Shown here one piece after another: positions 1-7,463 of a DNA stretch of 14,822 nucleotides; within the stretch, counting starts at the first letter, position 1, and the number at the start of each line of letters is the position of its first letter. The DNA is from an uncultured Collinsella sp. (GTDB lineage Bacteria > Actinomycetota > Coriobacteriia > Coriobacteriales > Coriobacteriaceae). The stretch is taken from contig UQIB01000042.1 in NCBI GenBank assembly GCA_900541015.1, positions 1 through 14,822 of the forward strand. Reading direction: 5' to 3'. The position numbers and the translations under genes are program-made. The notes beneath the pieces are model-generated. The model saw only the letters and a program-made list of their open reading frames with translations, was not told where the DNA came from and ran no database searches.

Positions 1-25
1 ACATAGCCTCTGAGCTGCGAACATT

Positions 26-100
26 TGGTGGGCGTTAGAAGATTTGAACTTCTGACCTCTTCCGTGTCAGGGAAGCGCTCTCCCCCTGAGCTAAACGCCC
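26..100 (-). tRNA. tRNA-Val (anticodon GAC)
   Basis: Read on the minus strand, the 75 nt fold into a full cloverleaf. The acceptor stem is GGGCGTT paired with AACGCCC. The D arm is GCTC/GAGC. The anticodon arm is CTTCC/GGAAG around loop CTGACAC, so the anticodon is GAC (valine codons GUC/GUU). The T arm is AGAAG/CTTCT around loop TTCAAAT. Discriminator A is followed by a CCA encoded in the DNA (positions 26-28 on the plus strand read TGG). All stems are perfectly paired, so the gene should be functional. No second tRNA is visible in the 25 bases left to the window edge. Confidence 0.97.
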
Positions 101-129
101 GATCAAGGGTGCGCAAGCGCGCAAGGGAT

Positions 130-158
130 AATATAACGGAGCCTGAACTCGGTGGCAA
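130..158 (-). promoter_or_regulatory. Promoter of the tRNA-Val gene
   Basis: On the minus strand, TTGCCA (153-158) and TATATT (130-135) are separated by exactly 17 nt, a near-consensus sigma70-type arrangement. An A/T-rich tract just upstream (about 160-180 on the plus strand) could act as an UP element. Transcription would start near 123, leaving a short 5' leader before the mature tRNA end at 100. This is inferred from spacing and sequence only. Confidence 0.7.
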
Positions 159-389
159 GAACATTTTTAAAAATCGCTTACATTGTGGAATTCGGGGGCT
201 TTGTCATATCCATTTCAAAAGAGCCTGCTGCCGCGATTTGGCTGTCGCATAATGCAAGGCCATTGCGGTATCGAGCTATGGAAAGACGCCTGCGGAATTG
301 TCCTACCGATAAGCGGACAAGCCTCCAGCTGGTGACTTCGCCGTGGTAAGGTAAGCCGAATTGTTTCCAGGCTGTTTCGGGGGAGTGGA
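159..389. other. Intergenic region upstream of the EamA transporter
   Basis: About 230 nt between the divergent tRNA promoter and the transporter start. The short open frames here have no ribosome site or recognisable product. A 6-bp inverted repeat (TTGTCC/GGACAA, roughly 299-321) is the only structure seen. It must hold the transporter's promoter, but no convincing -35/-10 pair stands out. Confidence 0.4.
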
Positions 390-1412
390 ATGAGCAAAGA
401 GTGTGTCGAGCAGGTCGAAGGCGCAGGGGCTTCGGTGCCGATGACCGATATATCGAACATTGATGTGCCCGAGGGCACCGACGAGCTCAGCCGTAGCACC
501 CGCCGCGCCTGGCGCGAGCGCCTTAACGATGCGTCGTCGCGCAAGATGATCACGGGCGTTTTGGCTACGCTGGTGGGCGGTTCGTTTTGGGGCTTCTCGG
601 GCACCAGCGCGAGCTTTCTGTTCGATACCTACCACGTCGACACCTTGTGGCTTATGAGCGTGCGTCAGATTCTCGCCGGTCTACTCTTTATGGCCGTGGT
701 TGTCACGCGCGACCGCGAGCGCCTGATTAAGCTCTGGACCACACCCGCCGATCGCAAGCAGCTGCTGCTCTTTACCGCCTTTGGCCTGCTGTTCAACCAG
801 TTTTGCTATCTTTCGGCCGTGCGGCTGACGAACGCCGGAACCGCGACGGTGCTCCAGTGCCTGCAGCTCGTTATCATCATGGGCTACACCTGCGTGATCG
901 ATCGCCGCATGCCACGTACTCGCGAAGTCATCGGCATTGGCCTAGCTCTGGGTGGAACCTTTTTAATCGCCACCGGCGGCGACCCCACCAGCCTGAATAT
1001 CTCGCCGCTTGGCCTGGCAGCAGGTCTTATGTGTGCGGTCAGCGCCGCGTGTATGGCGGTGATTCCCGCCAAGATCCTGCCCGAATATGGCAGCCCCATC
1101 GTCACGGGCTCGGCAATGCTCGCAGCGGGCGTGGTTTCATGTGTCTTCGTGCGGCCCTGGGCGCATATGCCGGCACTCGACGCTGCCGGCGTCGAGGCGC
1201 TCGCGGTGTTCGTGGTTATCGGCTCGTTTTTTGCTTACATGCTCTATATGCAGGGCGTTAAGGACATCGGCTCGGTGCGTGCGAGTCTCATCGGAACCGT
1301 GGAGCCCGTCTCGGCGACCATCACCAGCGCCGTTATGCTGGGCACGGTGTTTTTGCCGACCGACCTTATCGGCTTTGCCATGATCATCGTGATGATGTTC
1401 CTCACGGTGTAG
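390..1412 (+). CDS. EamA/DMT-superfamily membrane transporter
   Basis: A 340-residue integral membrane protein of the drug/metabolite transporter superfamily, which usually exports or exchanges small metabolites. The substrate cannot be read from sequence. About 50 hydrophilic, probably cytoplasmic residues come first. Two tandem EamA-like halves of alternating hydrophobic helices follow (roughly residues 55-185 and 205-338). Family-typical stretches include GGSFWGFSGTSASFLF in the first helix and the second-repeat pattern with GVKDIGSVRASLIGTVEPVSA, matching the EamA end-of-domain signature (A-x-x-x-x-x-x-EPV). ATG 390 has a strong G-rich Shine-Dalgarno (GGGGGAG, 379-385); an internal ATG at codon 18 is a weaker alternative. 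The protein ends right at the tenth helix (FLTV) with almost no tail, slightly shorter than is usual. It appears to be a single-gene unit. Confidence 0.9.
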   Translation: MSKECVEQVEGAGASVPMTDISNIDVPEGTDELSRSTRRAWRERLNDASSRKMITGVLATLVGGSFWGFSGTSASFLFDTYHVDTLWLMSVRQILAGLLFMAVVVTRDRERLIKLWTTPADRKQLLLFTAFGLLFNQFCYLSAVRLTNAGTATVLQCLQLVIIMGYTCVIDRRMPRTREVIGIGLALGGTFLIATGGDPTSLNISPLGLAAGLMCAVSAACMAVIPAKILPEYGSPIVTGSAMLAAGVVSCVFVRPWAHMPALDAAGVEALAVFVVIGSFFAYMLYMQGVKDIGSVRASLIGTVEPVSATITSAVMLGTVFLPTDLIGFAMIIVMMFLTV

Positions 1413-1561
1413 CTGGCGCCGCCGCCAAGACGGGAAAGGTGTTGTGCCGCATTTTCGCCAATTGACGTCCGTGTCTGGAGTTTAGCTGTCGATGCTCAAA
1501 ATGCCATAAACTAGTAACGTTATGGACTTTTTCATTGCGACTCAATTGCGAGGATTTCTTT

Positions 1562-3874
1562 ATGGCTGGTAATCACTTTAAGGGCAGCGATAGCGGCCGC
1601 CCTGCAGTTCCGCCGCGTCCGAACGGGGCTGGTAAGGCCGGCACGCCGGGCGGCGCTGGACAGGGCGGTTCCGGTAAGCGCGTGTCCCCGGGCGAGACGG
1701 CGATGTTTACCGCTCTGTACGAGCAGTCTCAAAAGGCAAAAAAGACCGGCCGTGCAAGAGGGAATGTCTTTGCGGGCGGTGCAACCTCCGCGTCGCAGCC
1801 GATCGGGGCTCCTTCGGTACCCGCGAACAACGCGGGTGCTGCCAACGCCGCGAATGCCGCCGACAACGTTAATGCCGACAAGGCCGCCAACAATACTCCC
1901 TCTGCCGGTGGCGCGGGGCTTACGGGTAACCTTGGCACGATTTACACCGGCGCCTCCGAGACTGGCACGTTCGCCCGCCTGGATGATAGCGGTGCCGAGT
2001 TTGCGGGCTCGGGTTCCAAGGAAGATTATTACGATTTTGGCTTGAACTACGGTAGCGACGCTTCGTCGAGTTCGACCTCTGACGGTCTGGTCCGTCATCG
2101 TCATCGCAAGGGCGAGCGCAAAAAGCGTCACACCGGCGCCATTATTGCCGCTGTAGTCGCGGTGCTTCTCGTTGCGCTTGGCGCAAGCGGCTTTATGCTG
2201 CTTAACTCGGCAAAGACCGTAAAGAGCGAAGCGAAGGAGGCTGTCGAGATCGTCGGTGGCCTTAAGGACAAGGTCACGTCGGGCGATTTTTCGACGCTGC
2301 CTGACGACGCGAAGAAGATCGATGAGCTCTGCGACAGCATGAAGGCGGAGACCTCGAGCCCGCTGTGGACGGCGGCTTCGTTTATCCCGGTGTATGGCAG
2401 CGACATCAACGCAGCCCGCACCATGATTGATGCCCTGTCCGATGTCTCGAGCAACGCGCTGGTTCCCATGGCCGATAACCTCTCGCAGGCCACGCCCGGC
2501 AAGCTGTTCCAGGACGGCATGATTAACGTGTCCGCGCTACAGGCGGTCGCCGATTCGCTTTCCAGCAGCTCGAAGGTGTTCAAGAGCGCCAACGAGAAGG
2601 TCCAGGGCATTGGCGATACTCATATTTCCCAGGTGACCGAGCTGGTCGATAAGGCCAAGGACGGCTTTGCCACCCTCAACGGCGCGGTTGACGCGGCGGA
2701 GAAGGTCGCCCCCGTCCTTCCCCAGATGCTCGGCGCCAACGGCCAGACGCGCAACTACCTTATGTACGCCATGAACAACGTCGAGATTCGTGCCTGCGGC
2801 GGCTTTGGCGGTTCGCAGGGTCTGATTTCGGTCACCGACGGCCAGATGTCGATTGGCGAGTTTGTTCCCTGCATTGCGCGCAGCAAAGACGAGGCGGTTG
2901 AGAGCGTCGACGAAGAAGATGAGACGCTGTTTGGTGACCACAGCAACCTATACATCTCGGGCAACACCTATTCGCCCGACTGGCCCCGTAATTCGCAGCG
3001 TGTCGCCGCGCTGTGGAAGTCTGAATATGGTCAGGACGTCGATGGCGTCATTGGTATCGATCCGGTATTCCTGCAGTATCTGTTGGGCCTCGTGGGTAAT
3101 GTTTCACTGCCCGACGGTACAGTCGTTGACGGTACTAACGCGGCGAAGGTGCTTATGCATGATGTGTACTGGAACTATCCGGTCGAGGAGTCGGACGGCA
3201 TCTTTGCATCCGTCGCCAGCGCTGCCTTTGACAAGATCCTTGGCGGTATCGGCGACGTCGATGTCGCGAACCTTGTCAGCGCCGTTGAGCGCGGTGCCGA
3301 AGAGGGCCGCCTGATCGCGTGGATGAAAAACGATGACGAGCAGAACGCTATCAAGGAGATGAACATCGACGCCTCACTGCCCGATCCGGATGACCCGAGT
3401 GAAGATCCCGTTGCTGGTGTCTACTTTAACAACCTGAGCTTCTCCAAGCTCGACTGGTATCTGAACGCCGATACGCAGATTGGTCAGGGCGTGAAGAACG
3501 GCGACGGCGCTTGCTCGTATCGCATCACCGTTACCCTGACGAACATCATGACGCAGGAGGAGGCAGGTAAGCTGCCCGACTACGTGGCGGCCAGTGCGCC
3601 TGGGACCTCGCGTGACGATGAGCGCTTGTATGTATCACTGTTTGCGCCGACAGGCGGCAGCATTACCGATCTAACCGTCGAGGGGACTCAGTTTGGACTG
3701 TTCGCTGCCACTTGGCACGGAGTTCCCTGCTATTCAGGAACCGTTGACCTGCATGCTGGCGAGACGACGACGATCACGTATACGCTGACCACGTCGGCCG
3801 AGGCGGGGGACAAGCCGCTTACGCTGCGTCAGACTCCTACATGCCAGGCGGCTCGCGACAGCGCGTCGGCGTAG
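1562..3874 (+). CDS. Membrane-anchored DUF4012 domain protein
   Basis: A 770-residue protein of unknown function. Residues about 10-120 are low-complexity and rich in Gly, Ala, Asn and Pro, so probably disordered. A basic stretch (about 176-190, His/Arg/Lys) precedes one transmembrane helix (about 192-214), which implies an inside N-terminus and a large extracellular C-terminal part. That part begins with a helical, coiled-coil-like section and carries the DUF4012 hallmark around residues 395-425: N405-N406, E408, R410 and the G-G-F-x-G motif. No LPXTG sorting signal or known catalytic motif is seen. DUF4012 proteins are common in actinobacteria, often with surface polysaccharide genes; any such role here is inference. 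The start is ATG 1562, because GAGGA (1550-1554) sits 7 nt upstream; a frame extension to TTG 1535 has no ribosome site. A hairpin terminator and glmM follow. Confidence 0.85.
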   Translation: MAGNHFKGSDSGRPAVPPRPNGAGKAGTPGGAGQGGSGKRVSPGETAMFTALYEQSQKAKKTGRARGNVFAGGATSASQPIGAPSVPANNAGAANAANAADNVNADKAANNTPSAGGAGLTGNLGTIYTGASETGTFARLDDSGAEFAGSGSKEDYYDFGLNYGSDASSSSTSDGLVRHRHRKGERKKRHTGAIIAAVVAVLLVALGASGFMLLNSAKTVKSEAKEAVEIVGGLKDKVTSGDFSTLPDDAKKIDELCDSMKAETSSPLWTAASFIPVYGSDINAARTMIDALSDVSSNALVPMADNLSQATPGKLFQDGMINVSALQAVADSLSSSSKVFKSANEKVQGIGDTHISQVTELVDKAKDGFATLNGAVDAAEKVAPVLPQMLGANGQTRNYLMYAMNNVEIRACGGFGGSQGLISVTDGQMSIGEFVPCIARSKDEAVESVDEEDETLFGDHSNLYISGNTYSPDWPRNSQRVAALWKSEYGQDVDGVIGIDPVFLQYLLGLVGNVSLPDGTVVDGTNAAKVLMHDVYWNYPVEESDGIFASVASAAFDKILGGIGDVDVANLVSAVERGAEEGRLIAWMKNDDEQNAIKEMNIDASLPDPDDPSEDPVAGVYFNNLSFSKLDWYLNADTQIGQGVKNGDGACSYRITVTLTNIMTQEEAGKLPDYVAASAPGTSRDDERLYVSLFAPTGGSITDLTVEGTQFGLFAATWHGVPCYSGTVDLHAGETTTITYTLTTSAEAGDKPLTLRQTPTCQAARDSASA

Positions 3875-3911
3875 GGTTTTTCTGGTAGTGCAGATAATCG
3901 AGTACCATTTT

Positions 3912-3944
3912 GGGGCGGACAGGCAATCTGTTCGCCCCTATTTT
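3912..3944 (+). terminator. Terminator-like hairpin between the DUF4012 gene and glmM
   Basis: An 11-bp stem (3912-3922 with 3928-3938, one G-T pair) closes a 5-nt loop and is followed by TATTTT. It looks like an intrinsic terminator for the DUF4012 gene, 37 nt past its stop codon. It ends only a few bases before the glmM ribosome site, so it may also sit in the glmM leader. Confidence 0.8.
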
Positions 3945-3957
3945 GTAAGGAGAGCGC

Positions 3958-5289
3958 ATGAAGTACTTTGGCACCGACGGCTTTCGCGGTGAGGCCAACG
4001 TTGGGCTGACGGTAGAGCACGCTTATAAGATTGGCCGTTTTGTGGGCTGGTATTACGGCGCCAACCGCGAGCGCAAGGCACGCGTGATCGTGGGCAAGGA
4101 CACGCGTCGCTCGAGTTATATGTTTGAGGCGGCGCTGGTGAGCGGCCTGGTCGCGAGCGGTGCGGACGCCTATATGCTGCACGTGATCCCCACGCCGGGC
4201 GTAGCGCATCAGACTGTGGAAGGCTGCTTCGATTGCGGCATCATGATCAGCGCGAGCCACAACCCGTTTTGCGATAACGGCATTAAGCTCGTCAACAGCG
4301 ACGGCTTTAAGATGGACGAGGACGTGCTGGAGCTCATCGAGGACTACATCGATGGCAAGAGCGAAGTTCCGCTGGCCACGGGCAACCACATCGGTGCCAC
4401 GGTGGACTACATGCAGGGCCGCAACCGCTACATTGCTTCGCTCATTGCAAGTGCGAACTTTTCGCTGCAGGGCGTCAAGATCGGTATCGACTGCGCCAAC
4501 GGCTCGGCTTCCTCGGTGGCCAAGCCGGTGTTTGACGCGCTCGGTGCCGACGTGCGCGTGATCAATGCCGCGCCCGATGGTTTTAACATCAACGTCGATT
4601 GCGGCTCCACGCATATGGAGCGCCTGCAGCGCCATGTGGTGGAGCAGGGCCTGGACGTGGGTTTTGCCTACGATGGCGATGCCGACCGCTGCCTGGCCGT
4701 GGATGAGCGCGGTCGCGTGGTAGACGGTGACCAGATCCTGTACGTGTGCGGCGTGTATCTGAACAAGCACGGTCGCCTTTCGGGCGGTACCGTGGTGCCG
4801 ACGATTGCCAGCAACTTTGGCCTGGTCAAGTCGTTGGAGCTTGCCGGTCTGAGCGCCGTGACCAGCGGCGTGGGCGACCGTCACGTGTATGCCAAGATGC
4901 GCGAGGGCGGCTACAGCCTGGGCGGCGAGCAGACGGGCCATACGATCTTTGGCGATATCGAGCGCACGGGCGACGGCATTATGACCTCGCTGCGCGTGAT
5001 GGAAGTGATTCGTGCCGAGCGTGAGACGCTCTCGCAGCTCACGGCTCCGTGCAAGCTGCTGCCGCAGGCGCAGGTGGCCGTGCACGTGGCGGACAAGGAC
5101 GCCGCGCTCGAGAACATGGGCGTGCAGAACGCCATCGCCGAGGCCGAGGCGTCGCTGGCGGGCGAGGGCCGCGTGCTCGTACGCAAGAGCGGAACCGAGT
5201 CGGTTATCCGCGTGCTGGCCGAGGCGCCCGACCAAGCATCCGCCGATGCCGCCATGAAGCGCATCGCCGCCGCGCTGGAAGCTCTGTAA
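3958..5289 (+). CDS. glmM: Phosphoglucosamine mutase
   Basis: A cytoplasmic enzyme converting glucosamine-6-phosphate to glucosamine-1-phosphate, the step before UDP-GlcNAc, and so essential for peptidoglycan precursors. The 443 residues match the usual family length, and all four landmark sites are visible. The N-terminus is FGTDGFRG. The active-site serine is Ser100 in S-A-S-H-N-P, phosphorylated during catalysis. The metal loop is D239-G-D-A-D-R244. The sugar-binding loop is G322-G-E-Q-T-G-H328; most GlmM proteins have Ser where this one has Thr326. The phosphate-binding loop is R409-K-S-G-T-E-S415. GGEQ(S/T)GH favours GlmM over phosphomannomutase. A clear ribosome site (AAGGAGAG) precedes ATG 3958. 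The upstream neighbour is separated by a terminator-like hairpin, and the downstream gene is convergent. Confidence 0.96.
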   Translation: MKYFGTDGFRGEANVGLTVEHAYKIGRFVGWYYGANRERKARVIVGKDTRRSSYMFEAALVSGLVASGADAYMLHVIPTPGVAHQTVEGCFDCGIMISASHNPFCDNGIKLVNSDGFKMDEDVLELIEDYIDGKSEVPLATGNHIGATVDYMQGRNRYIASLIASANFSLQGVKIGIDCANGSASSVAKPVFDALGADVRVINAAPDGFNINVDCGSTHMERLQRHVVEQGLDVGFAYDGDADRCLAVDERGRVVDGDQILYVCGVYLNKHGRLSGGTVVPTIASNFGLVKSLELAGLSAVTSGVGDRHVYAKMREGGYSLGGEQTGHTIFGDIERTGDGIMTSLRVMEVIRAERETLSQLTAPCKLLPQAQVAVHVADKDAALENMGVQNAIAEAEASLAGEGRVLVRKSGTESVIRVLAEAPDQASADAAMKRIAAALEAL

Positions 5290-5325
5290 GGTAGTCATTG
5301 GGGACGTTCTTAAACGACTAGGTGG

Positions 5326-5364
5326 AAAGGGGACGCTGCGGATTGGTTCCGCGGCGTCCCCTTT
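5326..5364. terminator. Bidirectional terminator between glmM and the M32 gene
   Basis: A 17-bp stem (5326-5342 with 5348-5364, one G-T pair) with a 5-nt loop. It is flanked by AAA on the left and TTT on the right, so it can end transcripts from both sides. It lies between two convergent genes, 37 nt after the glmM stop and 22 nt after the M32 gene's stop codon, which fits the role. Confidence 0.88.
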
Positions 5365-5386
5365 GCGTTGGCGTGTCGGTTATGCC

Positions 5387-6961
5387 TTACAGCTCGTAGA
5401 GCGTGGTGAACTTGTCCTGCAGGTAGCTGCAGTAGTAACGGGCGTCAAAGTCCATGCCGCAGGCGCCCTTGATGAGCTCCGGTGCGTCTTTGGCGCGGCC
5501 CCACTGCCAAATGTGCTCACCCAGCCAGGCACGGACGGGCGCCAGATCGCCGCTCGCGCAGGCACCGGTGAGGTCGACGCCGTCGCGGCACATGGCCGGC
5601 ACAAACATGGCGTCGTAGGCACTGCCCAGCGCATACGTGGGGAAGTAGCCAAACGAGCCGCCGCTCCAGTGCGTATCCTGCAGGCAGCCGTGCGTGTCGT
5701 CGGGGACGGGAATGCCCAGGTACTCATCCATAAAGCGATTCCAAAGCGTCGGGATGTCCTTGGCCGTGGCCTCGCCGGCAAACAGCATGCGCTCGATCTC
5801 GTAACGCACCATAACGTGCAGCGGATAGGTGAGCTCGTCCGCCTCGGTGCGGATCAACGACGGCTGCGCGATGTTCACGGCGCGGTAGAGCGTGTCCTCG
5901 TCCACGCTGCCATAGACCTCGGGCGCGTGACGGCGCAGTACCTCGAGCAGCGGGCCCATAAAGGCGCGGCTGCGACCCACGGTGTTCTCAAAAAAGCGGC
6001 TCTGGCTCTCGTGGATGCCCATGGAAGTGCCGCCCTCCAGGCAGGTGCGCGCATAGGCGGGGTTGACGCCCAGCTCGTACATGGCGTGTCCCGCCTCGTG
6101 GATGATGCTGTAGACGTTGGAGATGCAGTCGTCCTCGTAGATGTGCGTCGCGATGCGCGCGTCGCCTACGGCAAAGCCCTCGCTAAACGGGTGCTCGGTA
6201 AAGGCAAGCGTGGTGTCGTTCAGGTCCAGGCCGACGAGCTTCATCAGGTCAAAGCTCATGGCGCGCTGGGCGGCATCGGGCACGCGGGCGTGCAAAAAGT
6301 CGGCATCGGGCTGCTGGCCGCGCTCGCCGATGGCGTGCACGAGCGGCACGACCGTGGCCTTGACCTCGTCGCAAAACGCATCGAAGCTCTTGGTGGAAAG
6401 GCCGCGCTCGTACTGGTCGAGCCAAACATCGTATGGGTCGCGCTTGGGGTCCATGAGCTCGGCCTGATGCTTAAGCTGGGCGACGATTCTATCCACATAG
6501 GGCTCAAAGCTCGCCCAGTCATTGGCCGTCTTGGCCTTGTGCCACACGGCGTCGGCCTCGCAGGTGAGCCTGGTCCAGGCCTCGGCCTCCTCGGTGGGGA
6601 TGACGCTTGCTTCGCGCTGGTCGCGGCCGAGCACGCGGATCTCGTCGAGCAGCTGCGGGTCGTCGATCTTGCCGCCGGCGACGGTCTCGCGTGCTAGCGA
6701 GCGCACAAGTTCGACAGACTTTTCGCTGGTCAGAAGCTTATGGTGCTCGCCGGCAAGGGTGCCCATGGCGTCGGCACGGGCGGCGGCACCGTTGGCGGGA
6801 GCAATGGTCGCGCCGTCAAACTCGGCAATCTTGAGCAGGTACTCGCGGGTCCACAGCTTGCCCTCGAGCTTGCGGAATTTTTTAACGGCCTTATCGACCT
6901 TCATGCCTTTGGGCGTCTTGCCCGCTGCGGGCTTGGCCTTCTTATCGAGTTTCTTTCCCAT
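5387..6961 (-). CDS. M32-family metallocarboxypeptidase
   Basis: A 524-residue zinc-type carboxypeptidase of family M32 (thermostable carboxypeptidase 1 / Taq carboxypeptidase type), which removes C-terminal amino acids from peptides, presumably in the cytoplasm since no signal peptide is seen. Family motifs are present in order: DPYDVWLDQYERG; the metal site H288-E-A-G-H292; the HES motif with third ligand E318 in H317-E-S-Q-S-R-x-x-E-N; the R-x-E-A-D-E-L-T-Y segment; and a C-terminal HWSGGSFGYFPTY segment. The start at 6961 is chosen because AAGGA lies 6 nt upstream; a 15-codon extension to 7006 lacks a ribosome site and covers that signal. The first 35 residues are an unusual Lys-rich extension (9 of the first 25 are Lys). 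It is transcribed alone, convergent with glmM and divergent from the pheST leader. Confidence 0.95.
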   Translation of the reverse strand: MGKKLDKKAKPAAGKTPKGMKVDKAVKKFRKLEGKLWTREYLLKIAEFDGATIAPANGAAARADAMGTLAGEHHKLLTSEKSVELVRSLARETVAGGKIDDPQLLDEIRVLGRDQREASVIPTEEAEAWTRLTCEADAVWHKAKTANDWASFEPYVDRIVAQLKHQAELMDPKRDPYDVWLDQYERGLSTKSFDAFCDEVKATVVPLVHAIGERGQQPDADFLHARVPDAAQRAMSFDLMKLVGLDLNDTTLAFTEHPFSEGFAVGDARIATHIYEDDCISNVYSIIHEAGHAMYELGVNPAYARTCLEGGTSMGIHESQSRFFENTVGRSRAFMGPLLEVLRRHAPEVYGSVDEDTLYRAVNIAQPSLIRTEADELTYPLHVMVRYEIERMLFAGEATAKDIPTLWNRFMDEYLGIPVPDDTHGCLQDTHWSGGSFGYFPTYALGSAYDAMFVPAMCRDGVDLTGACASGDLAPVRAWLGEHIWQWGRAKDAPELIKGACGMDFDARYYCSYLQDKFTTLYEL

Positions 6962-7096
6962 ACCATATCCTTGATCTCGCGAGCCGAGCGCCACGGATGG
7001 GCGCACGGCCAGTTTGCACAGCTACTTGCCTTGTACCCAGCGCGAACAAAACGGAACGCGGCGATGCGCTCGCGAAATGTGTTATCCTATAGCCCA

Positions 7097-7379
7097 ATGC
7101 GTTGACGGAGAGGGTTTTGCCCGCCGTGTCGCCGGCAAGAGAGGGAAGGTCATGGGCTGCAAGCCTTCCTGCGGTGGCAAGGGCCAAGCGTTCACTCCCG
7201 AGCAGCGACCTCAACGGGCGCGCGGCCGGTGGCAGCGAAGCCCCAGTAGGGAAGCCGTGAGCCTCGCGACAAGGGGCGCAGAGTGGGCACGGCGGGCCAG
7301 ACATCCGCCGGGTCAAACAAGGTGGTACCGCGGAATTCAACCGTCCTTGGGCAATGTACATGCCCGAGGGCGGTTTTTT
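7097..7379 (+). promoter_or_regulatory. T-box leader sensing tRNA-Phe, upstream of pheST
   Basis: A T-box riboswitch. The base of Stem I is CGTTGA (7100-7105) with TCAACG (7211-7216). Inside it, GGAG (7107-7110) pairs with CTCC (7195-7198), and TTTTGCC (7115-7121) pairs with GGCAAGG (7176-7182). The loop between them carries UUC at 7191-7193 just before the lower helix, the usual specifier position, giving a phenylalanine codon. A GAGAG motif and a distal stem complete Stem I. A Stem III-like hairpin is CGGCGG/CCGCCG (7290-7310). The conserved T-box core is at 7319-7333, and its UGGU (7323-7326) would pair with ACCA of uncharged tRNA. The antiterminator (7319-7322 with 7345-7348, 7331-7333 with 7341-7343) competes with the terminator. 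No clear -35 was found; TATCCT at 7083-7088 is a possible -10. Confidence 0.94.
7341..7379 (+). terminator. T-box regulated terminator
   Basis: A 13-bp stem (7341-7353 with 7361-7373, two G-T pairs), a 7-nt loop, and six Ts (7374-7379). Its left arm is the same stretch used by the antiterminator (7341-7348), so the two folds exclude each other. Binding of uncharged tRNA-Phe should stabilise the antiterminator and let transcription continue into pheS. Confidence 0.92.
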
Positions 7380-7463
7380 GTTACCGAACCGGGCCGCACA
7401 TCCGCAGCTATCGGGTGCTAGCCGCCCCGGCAAGCGAGATGCGCGAGAGACGAAAGGGAAGAC

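Noticed and set aside
26..389. tRNA gene as a possible integration site for a mobile element
   Set aside because: No integrase, no direct repeat of the tRNA 3' end and no change in gene character nearby.
1380..1440. Premature stop truncating the EamA transporter
   Set aside because: The protein ends just at the tenth helix, and the in-frame sequence after the stop does not continue a recognisable helix or tail, so a normal end is more likely.
1441..1534. Promoter for the DUF4012 gene using TTGACG at 1462-1467
   Set aside because: No acceptable -10 element lies 16-18 nt downstream; other A/T-rich hexamers near 1505-1525 lack a -35.
3829..5298. 489-codon open frame on the minus strand opposite glmM
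   Set aside because: A shadow of GC-biased codons: the product is His/Ala/Arg-rich without any family motif, and glmM on the other strand is certain.
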